A stretch of DNA of 64,000 bases. Source: Paraburkholderia guartelaensis. Its GTDB lineage: Bacteria > Pseudomonadota > Gammaproteobacteria > Burkholderiales > Burkholderiaceae. Below are positions 8,656-20,548 of this stretch, piece after piece. How positions within the stretch are numbered: the stretch's first letter is position 1; each line of letters starts with the position of its first letter. The DNA lies in contig NZ_SMOD01000007.1 in the NCBI RefSeq assembly GCF_004353905.1, positions 124,001 through 188,000 of the forward strand. The letters are read 5' to 3'. Both the position numbers and the translations under genes were made by a program. Under the pieces are notes generated by a model. That model made no database searches. It saw only the letters and a list, made by a program, of their open reading frames with translations, and was not told the origin of the DNA.

Positions 8656-9537
8656 TTACAGCATCGCCTTCAGCAGACGACCCATTTCCGACGGGTTGCG
8701 CGTCACCTTGATGCCGCACGCGTCCATGATTTCCAGCTTCGCGTCGGCCGTATCCGCACCGCCCGAGATCAGCGCGCCGGCGTGGCCCATGCGCTTGCCC
8801 GGAGGCGCCGTGACGCCCGCGATGAAGCCAACCACCGGCTTCTTCATGTTGTCCTTGATCCACTCAGCGGCGTTCGCTTCGTCCGGACCGCCGATTTCGC
8901 CGATCATGATCACGGCGTCCGTATCCGGATCGTCGTTGAACATCTTCATGACGTCGATGTGCTTCAGACCGTTGATCGGGTCGCCGCCGATACCGACTGC
9001 CGACGACTGGCCGAGGCCGATCGCGGTCAGCTGGGCAACCGCTTCATACGTCAGCGTGCCCGAACGCGACACGACGCCGATGCGGCCCTTGCGGTGGATG
9101 TGACCCGGCATGATGCCGATCTTCAGCTCGTCCGGCGTGATCGTGCCGGGGCAGTTCGGGCCGAGGAGCAGCGTCTTGCGGCCTTCGCGGCGCATACGGT
9201 CCTTGACTTCGATCATGTCGCGGACGGGAATGCCTTCCGTGATACAGATCGCGAGATCGAGGTCGGCCTCGACGGCTTCCCAGATCGCAGCAGCAGCGCC
9301 TGCCGGCGGCACGTAGATGACCGAAACGGTCGCGCCGGTGGCGTCCTTTGCTTCACGCACGTTCGCGTAGATAGGAATGCCTTCGAAATCTTCGCCGGCC
9401 TTCTTCGGGTTCACGCCAGCGACGAATGCTTCGCGGCCGTTCGCGTACTCACGGCAAGCGCGGGTATGGAACTGACCGGTCTTGCCGGTAATGCCCTGCG
9501 TGATGACCTTGGTGTCTTTGTTGATCAGAATCGACAT
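8656..9537 (-). CDS. sucD: Succinate-CoA ligase (ADP/GDP-forming) alpha subunit
   Basis: A 293-residue alpha subunit of succinyl-CoA synthetase, the TCA-cycle step that makes ATP or GTP from succinyl-CoA. The N-terminal CoA-binding Rossmann domain begins VITQGITGKTGQFHT. The phosphorylated histidine is His252 in KRMGHAGALISGG. GPNCPG and GGDPING are also in place, and the length is normal. AGAGGT precedes the ATG at a good distance. It lies 98 bp after sucC on the same strand, a wider gap than usual for this pair. I saw no clear promoter in the gap. Confidence 0.97.
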   Translation of the reverse strand: MSILINKDTKVITQGITGKTGQFHTRACREYANGREAFVAGVNPKKAGEDFEGIPIYANVREAKDATGATVSVIYVPPAGAAAAIWEAVEADLDLAICITEGIPVRDMIEVKDRMRREGRKTLLLGPNCPGTITPDELKIGIMPGHIHRKGRIGVVSRSGTLTYEAVAQLTAIGLGQSSAVGIGGDPINGLKHIDVMKMFNDDPDTDAVIMIGEIGGPDEANAAEWIKDNMKKPVVGFIAGVTAPPGKRMGHAGALISGGADTADAKLEIMDACGIKVTRNPSEMGRLLKAML

Positions 9538-9635
9538 GTATTGACCTCTGTTCGTTTGGCGTCATGCGTCGCACCAGACCGCTTCTTGCGTTGCGGTGTT
9601 CGCGCCGGCACCACGCCATTCGTGTCCGGTGAAAA

Positions 9636-10802
9636 TTACTTGCCTTCGGCAGCCGCGACAACCTTCTGCGCGGCTTCTTCCATGCTGTCTGCCGAGATGA
9701 TCGGCAGGCCCGATTCGGCCAGCATCTTCTTGCCGAGGTCCTCGTTCGTGCCCTTCATGCGCACGACGAGCGGCACGTTCAGGTTCACGGCCTTCGAACC
9801 AGCGATCACGCCTTCTGCGATCACGTCGCAGCGCATGATGCCGCCGAAGATGTTCACGAGGATCGCCTTCAGGCCCGGGTTCTTGAGCATGAGCTTGAAC
9901 GCTTCCGTGACCTTCTCGGTCGTGGCGCCACCGCCCACGTCGAGGAAGTTCGCCGGCTCGCCGCCGAACAGCTTGATGGTGTCCATCGTCGCCATTGCGA
10001 GGCCTGCGCCGTTCACGAGACAGCCGATGTTGCCGTCGAGCGAGATGTACGCGAGGTCGAACTTCGAGGCTTCGATTTCAGCCGGATCTTCTTCGTCCAG
10101 GTCGCGGTAAGCGACGATTTCCGGATGACGGGACAGCGCGTTGGAGTCGAAGTTGAACTTCGCGTCGAGCGCGATGACCTTGCCGTCGCCGGAGACGTTC
10201 AGCGGGTTGATTTCAGCCAGCGATGCGTCGGTTTCCCAGAATGCCTTGTACAGGCCTTGCAGGATGGCGCGGGCTTGCGGAATCGAAGCAGCCGGCACGC
10301 CGATCTTCGCGGCGAGGTCGTCGGCCTGTGCGTCGAGCAGACCCGTCGACGGCTCGACGATGACCTTGTGGATCAGTTCCGGGTGCTTTTCGGCGACTTC
10401 TTCGATGTCCATGCCGCCTTCGCTCGAACCCATCAGAACGATCTTTTGCGACACGCGATCAACGACGAGGCTGACATACAGTTCTTGCTTGATGTCGGCG
10501 CCTTCTTCGATCAGCAGACGGTTGACCTTCTGGCCTTCCGGACCGGTCTGGTGCGTGACGAGCTGCATGCCGAGGATCTGGTTCGCGTACTCGCGGACCT
10601 GCTCGAGCGTCTTGGCAACCTTCACGCCACCGCCCTTGCCGCGGCCACCCGCGTGGATCTGCGCCTTGACGACCCAAACCGGACCGCCCAGCTCTTCAGC
10701 GGCCTTGACCGCGTCATCCACCGAAAACACCGGGATGCCGCGCGGGACCGCGACTCCGAATTTCCGCAGGATTTCCTTACCCTGGTACTCGTGAATCTTC
10801 AT
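9636..10802 (-). CDS. sucC: Succinate-CoA ligase beta subunit
   Basis: A 388-residue beta subunit carrying the ATP-grasp fold that binds nucleotide and Mg2+, and partner of SucD. It begins with the typical [17 protein letters not shown], has the glycine-rich [11 protein letters not shown] loop, the AEINPLN metal-binding motif, [13 protein letters not shown] and [10 protein letters not shown] near the C-terminus. Full length for the family. AAGGAA lies six bases before the ATG. The DUF2889 gene ends only 50 bp upstream on the same strand, so read-through from there is possible. In many proteobacteria sucCD sits beside sucAB, but here it does not. Confidence 0.97.
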   Translation of the reverse strand: MKIHEYQGKEILRKFGVAVPRGIPVFSVDDAVKAAEELGGPVWVVKAQIHAGGRGKGGGVKVAKTLEQVREYANQILGMQLVTHQTGPEGQKVNRLLIEEGADIKQELYVSLVVDRVSQKIVLMGSSEGGMDIEEVAEKHPELIHKVIVEPSTGLLDAQADDLAAKIGVPAASIPQARAILQGLYKAFWETDASLAEINPLNVSGDGKVIALDAKFNFDSNALSRHPEIVAYRDLDEEDPAEIEASKFDLAYISLDGNIGCLVNGAGLAMATMDTIKLFGGEPANFLDVGGGATTEKVTEAFKLMLKNPGLKAILVNIFGGIMRCDVIAEGVIAGSKAVNLNVPLVVRMKGTNEDLGKKMLAESGLPIISADSMEEAAQKVVAAAEGK

Positions 10803-10852
10803 GCGTGATTCCTTCAGTCTGAGAGTTGGAGTGAACTTCGATTCCGCTGTTG

Positions 10853-11548
10853 TTATTCATGCGAGACGGCGTCGGCCCTGCCCTCTTGGCCCGGGCTCCG
10901 GCTGTCGCGCACGCTGGGGGTTTCCGCGCCGCGTGCTATGGAACGCGGCACATGGCCATACCAGCGCGGATAAAACTGCTTCACCGCCTCCCCGTCGAAC
11001 CGCAGCGCGTGGCAGCGGCCAAGCTGGAAGGGCGGCTTTTCACCGGCGGCCTCATTGCCTCCGGCGGTCTTGCCGAGTTCCGGTCCGGGCGCTTCACCCG
11101 GCGAGCCATTCGATGTATCCCACACTGCCCCGACGAACGCCTGGATCGCAGCGGTCGGCAAAACGCCCAACATTTCTGTGAGGTGCGTGCAGCCGGCCGT
11201 GCCGGCGAGGAGCCGGCCCGCTTCGCGGCGGAAATTGTCGAGGAGATTGAGCCCGATAAGGGCCCGATAGGCGGGATTAGCGTTCTGGCACTGACCGTCG
11301 TAAGGCACCCAGTCGGACGACGCTTCGGCGTCGACGACGTTGAGCTTGCGATCGATCGTAATACGCAGCCAGAGTTCATGGATCGGCAGACCATTGGGCC
11401 GGACACCGGCGGCGAGCGGCACGTCGCGTGGCTTGTGGTCGGTCAGGCACGCGTCGATGTCCCACAGGCCGTCTTCACGCTCATAGGCAACCGCCCGGAT
11501 GGCGCGCTGATGGCGCAACTGGCGGGGCACGGGCGGAGAAAGCGGCAT
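10853..11548 (-). CDS. DUF2889-domain protein
   Basis: A 231-residue soluble protein. The N-terminal 130 residues fit the DUF2889 pattern: [27 protein letters not shown], then [10 protein letters not shown], and a [10 protein letters not shown] segment with a conserved Cys-His pair. The last 100 residues are Gly/Pro/Ala rich, with [26 protein letters not shown] resembling a conserved tail. No catalytic function is known to me for this family. It lies between recX and sucC in the same orientation, and a TTAAAAT-like -10 element lies about 30 bases upstream of its start. Conserved presence between SOS and TCA genes does not by itself indicate its role. Confidence 0.82.
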   Translation of the reverse strand: MPLSPPVPRQLRHQRAIRAVAYEREDGLWDIDACLTDHKPRDVPLAAGVRPNGLPIHELWLRITIDRKLNVVDAEASSDWVPYDGQCQNANPAYRALIGLNLLDNFRREAGRLLAGTAGCTHLTEMLGVLPTAAIQAFVGAVWDTSNGSPGEAPGPELGKTAGGNEAAGEKPPFQLGRCHALRFDGEAVKQFYPRWYGHVPRSIARGAETPSVRDSRSPGQEGRADAVSHE

Positions 11549-11667
11549 GCTAAAGGTAAGACCGTATTGGAAAACCTCGTGATTTTAACATACCGAGTAT
11601 TTGAGACAGCCGCGAACACACAGGCCGGGCGGGGACTTGCCTGCGCTGATTTTTCGAGACGGCCGGC

Positions 11668-12576
11668 TCAGTTATCGGACCAGTCTTCCTCGATTCCCTT
11701 GAGGATCTTGCCGATGATCGACATCGAGAAGCCGCGCGCCGCGAGGAAGCGCGCCTGGCGCGCGCGTTCGGCAGGCGTCCCGGGCAACTGGCCGTACTTC
11801 TTCTGCCAGACCGTGCGGGCACGTACGAGCTCGGTCTCGCGTAGTTGCGAACTCACCTCTTCGATGAGTGCTTCGCCCACCGCGTGGCGCTTGAGTTCGC
11901 TGACGATACGCCCTGCCCCCACGCGCGCCGCGCGCCGGTGCACGACGCTTTCGGCAAAGCGCGCATCGGAGAGCCAGCCCTCGCGTTCGAGCGAATCGAG
12001 CAGCACTTCGAGTGCGTCGGCGTCTTCGGTGTGCGGCATGAGCTTGCGCGAGAGTTCGGCGCGGCTGTACTCGCGACGCGAAAGATAGCCGAGTGCGCGG
12101 CCCTTGAGGGAGCGCTCGGGGCGCTGCTTCGCCGTGGACGATTTTTCGCGCTCACTCGCGCGTGCGGCGCGGCTGGCCGAGCTGCGCTCGTATTGGTCGG
12201 CTTGCGGCGCGCTGGCTTCGCGCGCGGTTTCGACAGGCGCGCGACGCGATCGCTTGAATGATGTCTCGGACAGCGGCTCTGGCGGCACGTTTACCGCCGC
12301 CTCATCCGCCCCGCCAAAGAAAGCCTCGAACGGAACTTCGAAGACCGCGCCGCCATCGTCGCTGAGATCGGCGGGCGACGAATACGCCGCGCCAGAATGC
12401 GCAAAGCCGCGATCGCCCGCCTGGGCGTCGCGGCTCAAATGGCTTGAGCGGCTCGTGCGCGAGTCGGCAGGCTTCACGGCGGAGCGCCGCTCGGCGCCCC
12501 TGTCCGCAGGCGAACCCGCACGGGGGTTAGCCTGCTCGCCGGAAGGCGAGGACGTATGTGACCCGCCCTTGCGCAT
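11668..12576 (-). CDS. recX: Regulatory protein RecX with long N-terminal extension
   Basis: A 302-residue protein whose last 150 residues are RecX: SLKGRALGYLSRREYSRAELSRKL, the helical repeats LLDSLEREGWLSDARFAE and VHRRAARVGAGRI, then RQARFLAARGFSMSIIGKIL. RecX binds RecA filaments and limits RecA activity. Residues 1-150 are Ser/Arg/Ala rich and probably disordered, apart from an acidic-aromatic patch at 76-89 (GAVFEVPFEAFFGG). Usual RecX length is about 150-170 residues. No internal ATG suits a short form, so the extension appears to be translated. It starts 32 bp after recA, so it should be under the same LexA control. Confidence 0.9.
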   Translation of the reverse strand: MRKGGSHTSSPSGEQANPRAGSPADRGAERRSAVKPADSRTSRSSHLSRDAQAGDRGFAHSGAAYSSPADLSDDGGAVFEVPFEAFFGGADEAAVNVPPEPLSETSFKRSRRAPVETAREASAPQADQYERSSASRAARASEREKSSTAKQRPERSLKGRALGYLSRREYSRAELSRKLMPHTEDADALEVLLDSLEREGWLSDARFAESVVHRRAARVGAGRIVSELKRHAVGEALIEEVSSQLRETELVRARTVWQKKYGQLPGTPAERARQARFLAARGFSMSIIGKILKGIEEDWSDN

Positions 12577-12608
12577 CAGCTTGCCTTATCTACGAGAGCC
12601 TGGTGGAC

Positions 12609-13685
<1,077 letters not shown>

Positions 13686-13763
13686 GAATCGTCCTTTGCT
13701 ATGATGAACGGCGTCTCGTGACCATGCGCACGCCTCATTCGGGCTAATGCACACGAACGCAGA

Positions 13764-13783
13764 CACTGTATAAAAAAACAGTG
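13764..13783 (-). promoter_or_regulatory. LexA (SOS) box and recA promoter region
   Basis: CACTGTATAAAAAAACAGTG is a CTG-N10-CAG palindrome with matching flanks, the LexA-box form of gamma- and betaproteobacteria. On the minus strand it contains a TATACA -10-like hexamer, with a TTGCCA -35-like element about 15 bases further upstream, so LexA binding would block the polymerase site. It lies 79 bp upstream of the recA start and 150 bp from the divergent response-regulator gene. Confidence 0.88.
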
Positions 13784-13932
13784 GTTTTGGCAAGCCTTTC
13801 TGGCTATCCAGAACCTCGAATTTCGGAGACCGCCGCGCGTCGCCTGGCCGCGCCCTCAAGGACGCGGCGCGGCGCGGGTGTTACGAGCCTGACTACGAGG
13901 TCAAAAAGCCTCGAAGGCGACGCTGACGCAAC

Positions 13933-14697
13933 ATGCGAATCCTCATTGCCGAAGACGACAGCATACTCGCGGACGGGCTCGTGAGATCACTCCGCCAATC
14001 GGGCTATGCCGTTGATCACGTGCGTAGCGGCGTGGATGCCGATACCGCCTTGTCGATGCAGTCGTTCGACCTCTTGATCCTCGATCTGGGCCTGCCGAAA
14101 ATGCCGGGCCTCGAAGTGCTGCGCCGTTTGCGCGCGCGCAATTCCAATCTGCCCGTGCTGATCCTCACCGCCGCCGACAGCGTGGACGAGCGCGTCAAAG
14201 GCCTCGACCTCGGCGCCGACGACTACATGGCCAAGCCCTTCGCGCTCAACGAGCTCGAAGCGCGCGTGCGTGCGCTCACGCGGCGCGGCGCGGGCGGCGG
14301 CCCGACCGTCGTGCGGCATGGCGCGCTGGCGTTCGACCAGGTGGGGCGCATTGCGCGCATCAACGACCAGGTGCTCGATCTTTCCGCGCGCGAACTGGGC
14401 GTGCTCGAAGTGCTGCTGCAGCGGCTCGGGCGGCTCGTCTCGAAGGAGCAGCTCGTCGACCACCTGTGCGAATGGGGCGAAGAAGTCAGCAACAACGCCA
14501 TCGAAGTCTACGTGCATCGGCTGCGCAAGAAACTCGAAACGGGCGGCGTGCGCATCGTGACCGTGCGCGGGCTAGGCTACTGCCTCGAAAAAGAGGCGAA
14601 GGAAGCACAGGCCGGCGCAGGCCAGACGCCCGCCCGGGCCGAGGCCGGCACGCCCGACGCCGCGCCGGCGATGCCCGCCAGTCATTACTTCAAGTAG
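13933..14697 (+). CDS. OmpR/PhoB-type response regulator (TctD/QseB-like)
   Basis: A 254-residue two-component regulator. The receiver domain (1-120) has the acidic pocket EDD at 7-9, phospho-acceptor Asp51, Thr79 and Lys101 (YMAKPF). The C-terminal winged helix (about 125-225) includes LSARELGVLEVLL and the recognition region VSNNAIEVYVHRLRKKLE, ending VRGLGYCLEK. A 30-residue Ala/Gly/Pro tail follows, which is not part of the fold. The sensor kinase gene starts 12 bp downstream, so the two form one operon. Similarity to TctD and QseB suggests regulation of organic-acid uptake or envelope functions, but the target is unknown. It is divergent from recA. Confidence 0.93.
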   Translation: MRILIAEDDSILADGLVRSLRQSGYAVDHVRSGVDADTALSMQSFDLLILDLGLPKMPGLEVLRRLRARNSNLPVLILTAADSVDERVKGLDLGADDYMAKPFALNELEARVRALTRRGAGGGPTVVRHGALAFDQVGRIARINDQVLDLSARELGVLEVLLQRLGRLVSKEQLVDHLCEWGEEVSNNAIEVYVHRLRKKLETGGVRIVTVRGLGYCLEKEAKEAQAGAGQTPARAEAGTPDAAPAMPASHYFK

Positions 14698-14709
14698 GCG
14701 GGACCGACG

Positions 14710-16359
14710 ATGGCCGGGCGTCCTCCCATCGCGCGCGCCGTGCCGCCCAAGGGCGCCGCAAGCGTGGCCGACCCGGCTGGCGACAGCGCCTCGGGCGCAT
14801 CCGCGTTCGCGGCCGACGCCCTCGACGACGACGCGCGCGACGCCCGCTACGCCAATCCGTTCGCCCCGCCCGACGAAGCCGAAGCCGCCGCGGAAGCGCG
14901 CCCGCGCTCGCTCTTCGGCGAGATTCTCGACTGGATGCTCGCGCCCTTGCTGCTGCTCTGGCCGATGAGCATCGCCGTCACGTATCTCGTAGCGAAATCG
15001 ATCGCCAACGGCCCCTTCGACCGCGCGCTCGAAACCGACGCCTATGTGCTCGCGCGCCAGATCCAGCCCGTGAACGGCGTGGCCGAGCTGACACTGCCCG
15101 CCTCCACGCGCGACTTTCTGCGCGCCGATAACGTCGACAGCGTGTTCTATCAGGTGCTCGGCGGCCGTGGCGAGCTGATCGGCGGCGATCGCGACATGCC
15201 GCTGCCGCACGACGACGACCGCCCGCCGCCGGGCCTCGTCGAATTCCGCGACGACACGCTGCATGGCATCGACATCCGCGTCGCCTATACAACCGTGGAC
15301 CCGACGCACCTCAGCGCCGGCGACCGGCAAGGTCAACCCGTACTCGTGCAGGTCGCGGAAACGCTCGACAAGCGCCGCCAGCTCGCCAACGACATCATCA
15401 AGGGCGTGATCCTGCCGCAGTTCGTGATCTTGCCGCTCGCGATCCTGCTCGTATGGTTCGGCCTCTCGCGGGGCCTCGCTCCCTTGCACGCGCTGCAGTC
15501 GAACATCCGCATGCGTCGCCCCGACGATCTTTCGCCGCTCGAAGCGCGCCGCGCGCCGCCCGAAATCGAGCCGCTCGTCACGTCGTTCAACGACCTGCTC
15601 ACGCGGCTCGAACAGAACATGGAGCTGCAAAAGCGCTTCATCGCCGACGCCGCGCATCAGATGAAAACGCCGCTAGCGGGCCTGCGCACCCAGGCCGAAC
15701 TCGCGCTGCGCCAGAACGCGCCCGCCGAAGTGCACCGCTCGCTCGAGCAGATCGCGACGAGTTCCGAGCACGCCGCGCGGCTCGTCACCCAGTTGCTCGC
15801 GCTCGCGCGAGCGGAAAACCGCATGTCCGGGCAGGTCTTCACGCCCGTGGATGTGGCCGACGTGGCGCGCCACGCCGTGCGCGACTGGGTGCAGCCGGCG
15901 CTCGCCAAGCAGATGGACCTCGGCTACGAAGGCCCCGAAACGGCCTACGGCAGCGAGGAAGACGATGGCGAAGCGGCGCCGCGCGTCGAAGTGGACGGCA
16001 ACCCGGTGATGCTGCGCGAGATGCTCTCGAACCTCATCGACAACGCGATCCGCTATACGCCCGCGGGCGGGCGCATCACTGTGCGCGTGCGGCCCGAGCC
16101 CGCGGCGGGCATGGTCCATCTCGAAGTGGAAGATACGGGCATGGGCATTCCGCCTGCGGAGCGCGAGCGCGTGCTCGAGCGCTTCTACCGTATTCTCGGG
16201 CGCGACGGCGAAGGCAGCGGGCTCGGGCTTGCGATCGTGCGCGAGATCGCCACGATGCACGGCGGCACGCTCGCCATCGACGATCACGTCTATCAGGACA
16301 CGCCGCGCCTCGCCGGGACGCTCGTGCGCGTGACGCTGCGCCTGCGCACGCAGGCCTGA
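14710..16359 (+). CDS. Sensor histidine kinase (TctE-like)
   Basis: A 549-residue membrane kinase. Residues 1-68 are an unusual Ala/Asp-rich cytoplasmic extension. TM1 is about 77-95, a periplasmic sensor domain of about 135 residues follows (2CSK_N/TctE type), and TM2 is about 232-250. A HAMP-like segment leads to the HisKA motif FIADAAHQMKTPLAGLR with phospho-acceptor His316. The ATPase domain has the N box NLIDNAIRYTPAGG, the G1 box VEDTGMGIP and the G2 box GEGSGLGLAI. An acidic insert (GSEEDDGEAAPR) sits before the N box. It pairs with the regulator 12 bp upstream. The signal it senses is not evident from the sequence. Confidence 0.92.
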   Translation: MAGRPPIARAVPPKGAASVADPAGDSASGASAFAADALDDDARDARYANPFAPPDEAEAAAEARPRSLFGEILDWMLAPLLLLWPMSIAVTYLVAKSIANGPFDRALETDAYVLARQIQPVNGVAELTLPASTRDFLRADNVDSVFYQVLGGRGELIGGDRDMPLPHDDDRPPPGLVEFRDDTLHGIDIRVAYTTVDPTHLSAGDRQGQPVLVQVAETLDKRRQLANDIIKGVILPQFVILPLAILLVWFGLSRGLAPLHALQSNIRMRRPDDLSPLEARRAPPEIEPLVTSFNDLLTRLEQNMELQKRFIADAAHQMKTPLAGLRTQAELALRQNAPAEVHRSLEQIATSSEHAARLVTQLLALARAENRMSGQVFTPVDVADVARHAVRDWVQPALAKQMDLGYEGPETAYGSEEDDGEAAPRVEVDGNPVMLREMLSNLIDNAIRYTPAGGRITVRVRPEPAAGMVHLEVEDTGMGIPPAERERVLERFYRILGRDGEGSGLGLAIVREIATMHGGTLAIDDHVYQDTPRLAGTLVRVTLRLRTQA

Positions 16360-16680
16360 GCGGCATTGCCGGCGCTTCGGCGGCGAAACCACCGCGAAAC
16401 TGACGGACCGCGTCAGAAAACCGGGATGGGACTTACCCTTACCCGATATGCGTCGAACGAGTCAAAATCTGCGCGTTAGGCGATGTTATAAGATCAATAC
16501 CGGATTTTTAGCGCACATTACGCGACGATCGCCGACTCCACCCCGCGCCGACACCACACTCAGAAACCCACGCGCGCGTCAGAAGCCCGTAAGTTTCCAT
16601 TCCAATAATGCTCCGCAGGACCGCGGGTCTTCGAGTCGCCTGCCCGACGGACCACACGCATATCAATACTGGAGACAAAT
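16360..16680 (+). other. Intergenic region upstream of the MHS transporter
   Basis: I see no gene in these 321 bp. A TATAAG -10-like sequence (16487-16492) lies in an AT-richer patch but has no good -35 partner. GGAGAC just before 16681 is the ribosome-binding site of the transporter. Confidence 0.5.
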
Positions 16681-18339
<1,659 letters not shown>

Positions 18340-18411
18340 GGCTGCGAGCGCCGCCGGGCGGGGCTTCTCGCCCGGCGACTGCCTTCCTTGCAGAAAAGAT
18401 GACGAAGGGGG

Positions 18412-18440
18412 TTGACAACCTCAGGCCGTACTGCGATAAT
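18412..18440 (+). promoter_or_regulatory. Sigma-70 promoter of the tRNA gene
   Basis: TTGACA (18412-18417), a 17-bp spacer and GATAAT (18435-18440) form a near-consensus promoter. The mature tRNA begins 11 bases after the -10, with TCTCTTCTTC between, so transcription must start very close to the mature 5' end. Confidence 0.85.
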
Positions 18441-18450
18441 TCTCTTCTTC

Positions 18451-18527
<77 letters not shown>

Positions 18528-18539
18528 GTTGCAAAAGAA

Positions 18540-18572
18540 AGCCGCTGTCCCACAAGGGCAGCGGCTTTTTTC
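18540..18572 (+). terminator. Rho-independent terminator of the tRNA gene
   Basis: GCCGCTG (18541-18547) pairs with CAGCGGC (18559-18565), with further pairing of TCC and GGG inside, followed by TTTTTT. It lies 13 bp after the CCA end. Confidence 0.9.
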
Positions 18573-18629
18573 ATTTCCGGCTTCCGCGCTCGTGCCTGGC
18601 GGACCGGAGTCCGCCAGATCGCACAGCAT

Positions 18630-19646
18630 TCACCTGATCTGCTTACGCTCCCGCTTCGTTTCGTACATCGAACGATCTGCGAATTCGATCAGCGCCGTCA
18701 TCTCGGTGCCGTCTTCGGGGAGGATGGCAACGCCCACGCTCACGCCGAGATCGATGCGGTTGCCTTCGAACTCGAACGGCTCGCCCACGGTGTCCACGAG
18801 CCGGCGGCTGTACGCCTCGGCGTCCCTGCGCCCCGCGATGCCCGGCAAGATCACCGCGAACTCGTCACCGCCCACGCGCGCGGCCGTGTCCACTCGACGG
18901 CTGTGGCGAGCGATGCGCGTCGCGGTCTCCCGGATCGCCGCATCGCCGGCCCGATGGCCGTGGCGGTCGTTGATCGGCTTGAGGCCATCCATGTCGAGAT
19001 TGAGCACGCCGAGTCCGCCCGACGAGCGCACCGCGAGATCCACCGACTGGCGCAGGCGATCGTAAAAGAGCGCGCGATTGGGCAAACCCGTGAGCGCATC
19101 ATGCGTCGCGCGCAGATAGAGCTCGCTCGTCTCGTGTTTCGCGGCATGGAACATCGCCGCGGCGATGAGTTCGGACATCAGCGAGAGCGTGCGGATGTCC
19201 TCGTCCTTGAAGGCGTCGACTTCCGAATTCGTGACTTTCAGAACGCCGACGGTGGTCTCGAGATGCTTGAGCGGCGTGACGATCATCGAGCGCAGGCCCG
19301 CGCGCCGGCAGGCTTCGCGGTCCACGCGCGGGTCGGTTTCGGAGTCGTCGCAGCGCAGGATCTCGCCCTCGCGCACGCACAGGCCGGAGAGGCTCGTTTC
19401 GCGCGCGAGGCGCAAGCCAAGGAGGTCCGCGACGTTGCCCGATGCCGCGCGATACACCATGTCCTCGCCTTCGGCAAGCTCGACGACCGCGCCCTGGGCT
19501 CGCGTGAGCTGCTCGGTGCGTTCGGCCACGTAGGCCATCACGCCGCCGAGATCGAGCCCGAGCTTCGCGATGTCCGACTGCGCCTTGATGATTTCCAGCA
19601 GGGTTGCGTTGTCCAGTTGCGTGTCTTTCGCTTCGCTCTTCTTCAT
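18630..19646 (-). CDS. GAF-GGDEF diguanylate cyclase
   Basis: A 338-residue cytosolic protein. An N-terminal helix is followed by a GAF domain (about 30-170) and a GGDEF domain (about 178-338). The active site GGDEF (259-263) is intact, the metal-site Asp218 is present in LDMDGLKPIND, and an inhibitory I-site RxxD (Arg250-Asp253) sits five residues before GGDEF. It should therefore make c-di-GMP and be product-inhibited, with the GAF domain sensing a small ligand or redox signal. There is no membrane segment. It is monocistronic; an AT-rich stretch with poly-A/T tracts lies upstream near 19720-19790. Confidence 0.92.
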   Translation of the reverse strand: MKKSEAKDTQLDNATLLEIIKAQSDIAKLGLDLGGVMAYVAERTEQLTRAQGAVVELAEGEDMVYRAASGNVADLLGLRLARETSLSGLCVREGEILRCDDSETDPRVDREACRRAGLRSMIVTPLKHLETTVGVLKVTNSEVDAFKDEDIRTLSLMSELIAAAMFHAAKHETSELYLRATHDALTGLPNRALFYDRLRQSVDLAVRSSGGLGVLNLDMDGLKPINDRHGHRAGDAAIRETATRIARHSRRVDTAARVGGDEFAVILPGIAGRRDAEAYSRRLVDTVGEPFEFEGNRIDLGVSVGVAILPEDGTEMTALIEFADRSMYETKRERKQIR

Positions 19647-19820
19647 CGCTTAACCGTTAGCCTTGCCTTTGACTTGCTGACGGCACTGAAAGCCAGGGCG
19701 CCGTTCGATCGGGCTAAAGCATAGCAAACGTTAATGATTGCGCCAGCGCAAACGTTTTACATCTGCAATTCGCCGCGCTTTTTGCGATTCGTTGCGGGGA
19801 CACCCATTGTGCATACGCGT

Positions 19821-20498
19821 TCAGCGCTCGATGCGCTCGCGCGTGAGGCGCAACAGCGCGGCCATCGCGCGGCTCGCCGCATAGGCGTCGCGTTGCGCGA
19901 TCGCCTCGTACACAAGGGTGTGGTCGGGCAGCGCAGCGTTGAACACCTCGGCGCGCTTCGCGTTCACGCGCAACTGGCCTTCGAGCGTGCGCTCGATCAG
20001 CGTGCCGAGCGGCACCAGCAATTCGTTGCGGCAAGCGCCTAGCACCGCGAGATGAAAGCGCAGGTCCGCGCGCACCCATTCGTCCACATTGCGCGCCTCG
20101 GCCATGGCTTCGTGCGCGGCGGCGATCGACGCAAGCGAATCGGCGTCGTGTGCGTTTGCGGCGAGGCCTGCCGCAAACGGTTCGATCATCTCGCGCATTT
20201 CCTGGAGCTTGAGCGCGAAAGCGAGCGGCGGTGCCACGCGCGCGTACCAGTCGAGCACGTCGGCATCGAGCAGATTCCACGCTTCGCGCGCCCGCACCCG
20301 CGTACCCACGCGCGGACGCGATTCCACGAGCCCTTTCGAGGTGAGCGTGCGCAGCGCCTCGCGCAGCACCGTGCGGCTCACGTCGAACGTTGCCATGAGT
20401 TCGGCCTCGCGCGGCAGGACCGTCGCGGGCGGGTAGTCGCCGCGCAGGATCGCGCTGCCGAGTTCGTAGGCCACGGTGCCGTGCAGATCGCGTTGAAT
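19821..20498 (-). CDS. dgoR: GntR/FadR-family regulator, probable galactonate-responsive repressor (DgoR-like)
   Basis: The winged-helix domain has YELGSAILRGDYPPATVLPREAELMATFDVSRTVLREALRTL, and the FCD ligand-binding domain follows. It is divergent from dgoD, so a DgoR-like repressor of galactonate use is the natural inference. The start is uncertain. The frame extends to an ATG at 20576, but that part is AT-rich, contains a palindrome and looks like promoter. AGGAGA at 20505-20510 sits exactly six bases before an in-frame ATT at 20498, giving a protein that begins (M)QRDLHGTVAYEL, about 225 residues. No ATG, GTG or TTG is equally well placed. If the upstream ATG is used the protein has 251 residues. 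Confidence 0.85.
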   Translation of the reverse strand: MQRDLHGTVAYELGSAILRGDYPPATVLPREAELMATFDVSRTVLREALRTLTSKGLVESRPRVGTRVRAREAWNLLDADVLDWYARVAPPLAFALKLQEMREMIEPFAAGLAANAHDADSLASIAAAHEAMAEARNVDEWVRADLRFHLAVLGACRNELLVPLGTLIERTLEGQLRVNAKRAEVFNAALPDHTLVYEAIAQRDAYAASRAMAALLRLTRERIER

Positions 20499-20538
20499 CG
20501 CCGTTCTCCTGGATAATGGGAAGCGTTGCGAAATAATA

Positions 20539-20548
20539 CTATTAATAG
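20539..20548. promoter_or_regulatory. Palindrome CTATTAATAG, candidate operator between dgoR and dgoD
   Basis: A perfect 10-bp palindrome in an AT-rich patch between the divergent genes, 40 bp upstream of the proposed dgoR start and 100 bp upstream of dgoD. FadR-type repressors bind short inverted repeats in such positions. The site is inferred from symmetry and location alone. Confidence 0.45.

Noticed and set aside
13686..13859. N-terminal extension of RecA
   Set aside because: It would cover the LexA box and promoter; the ATG at 13685 has a ribosome-binding site and matches all RecA proteins.
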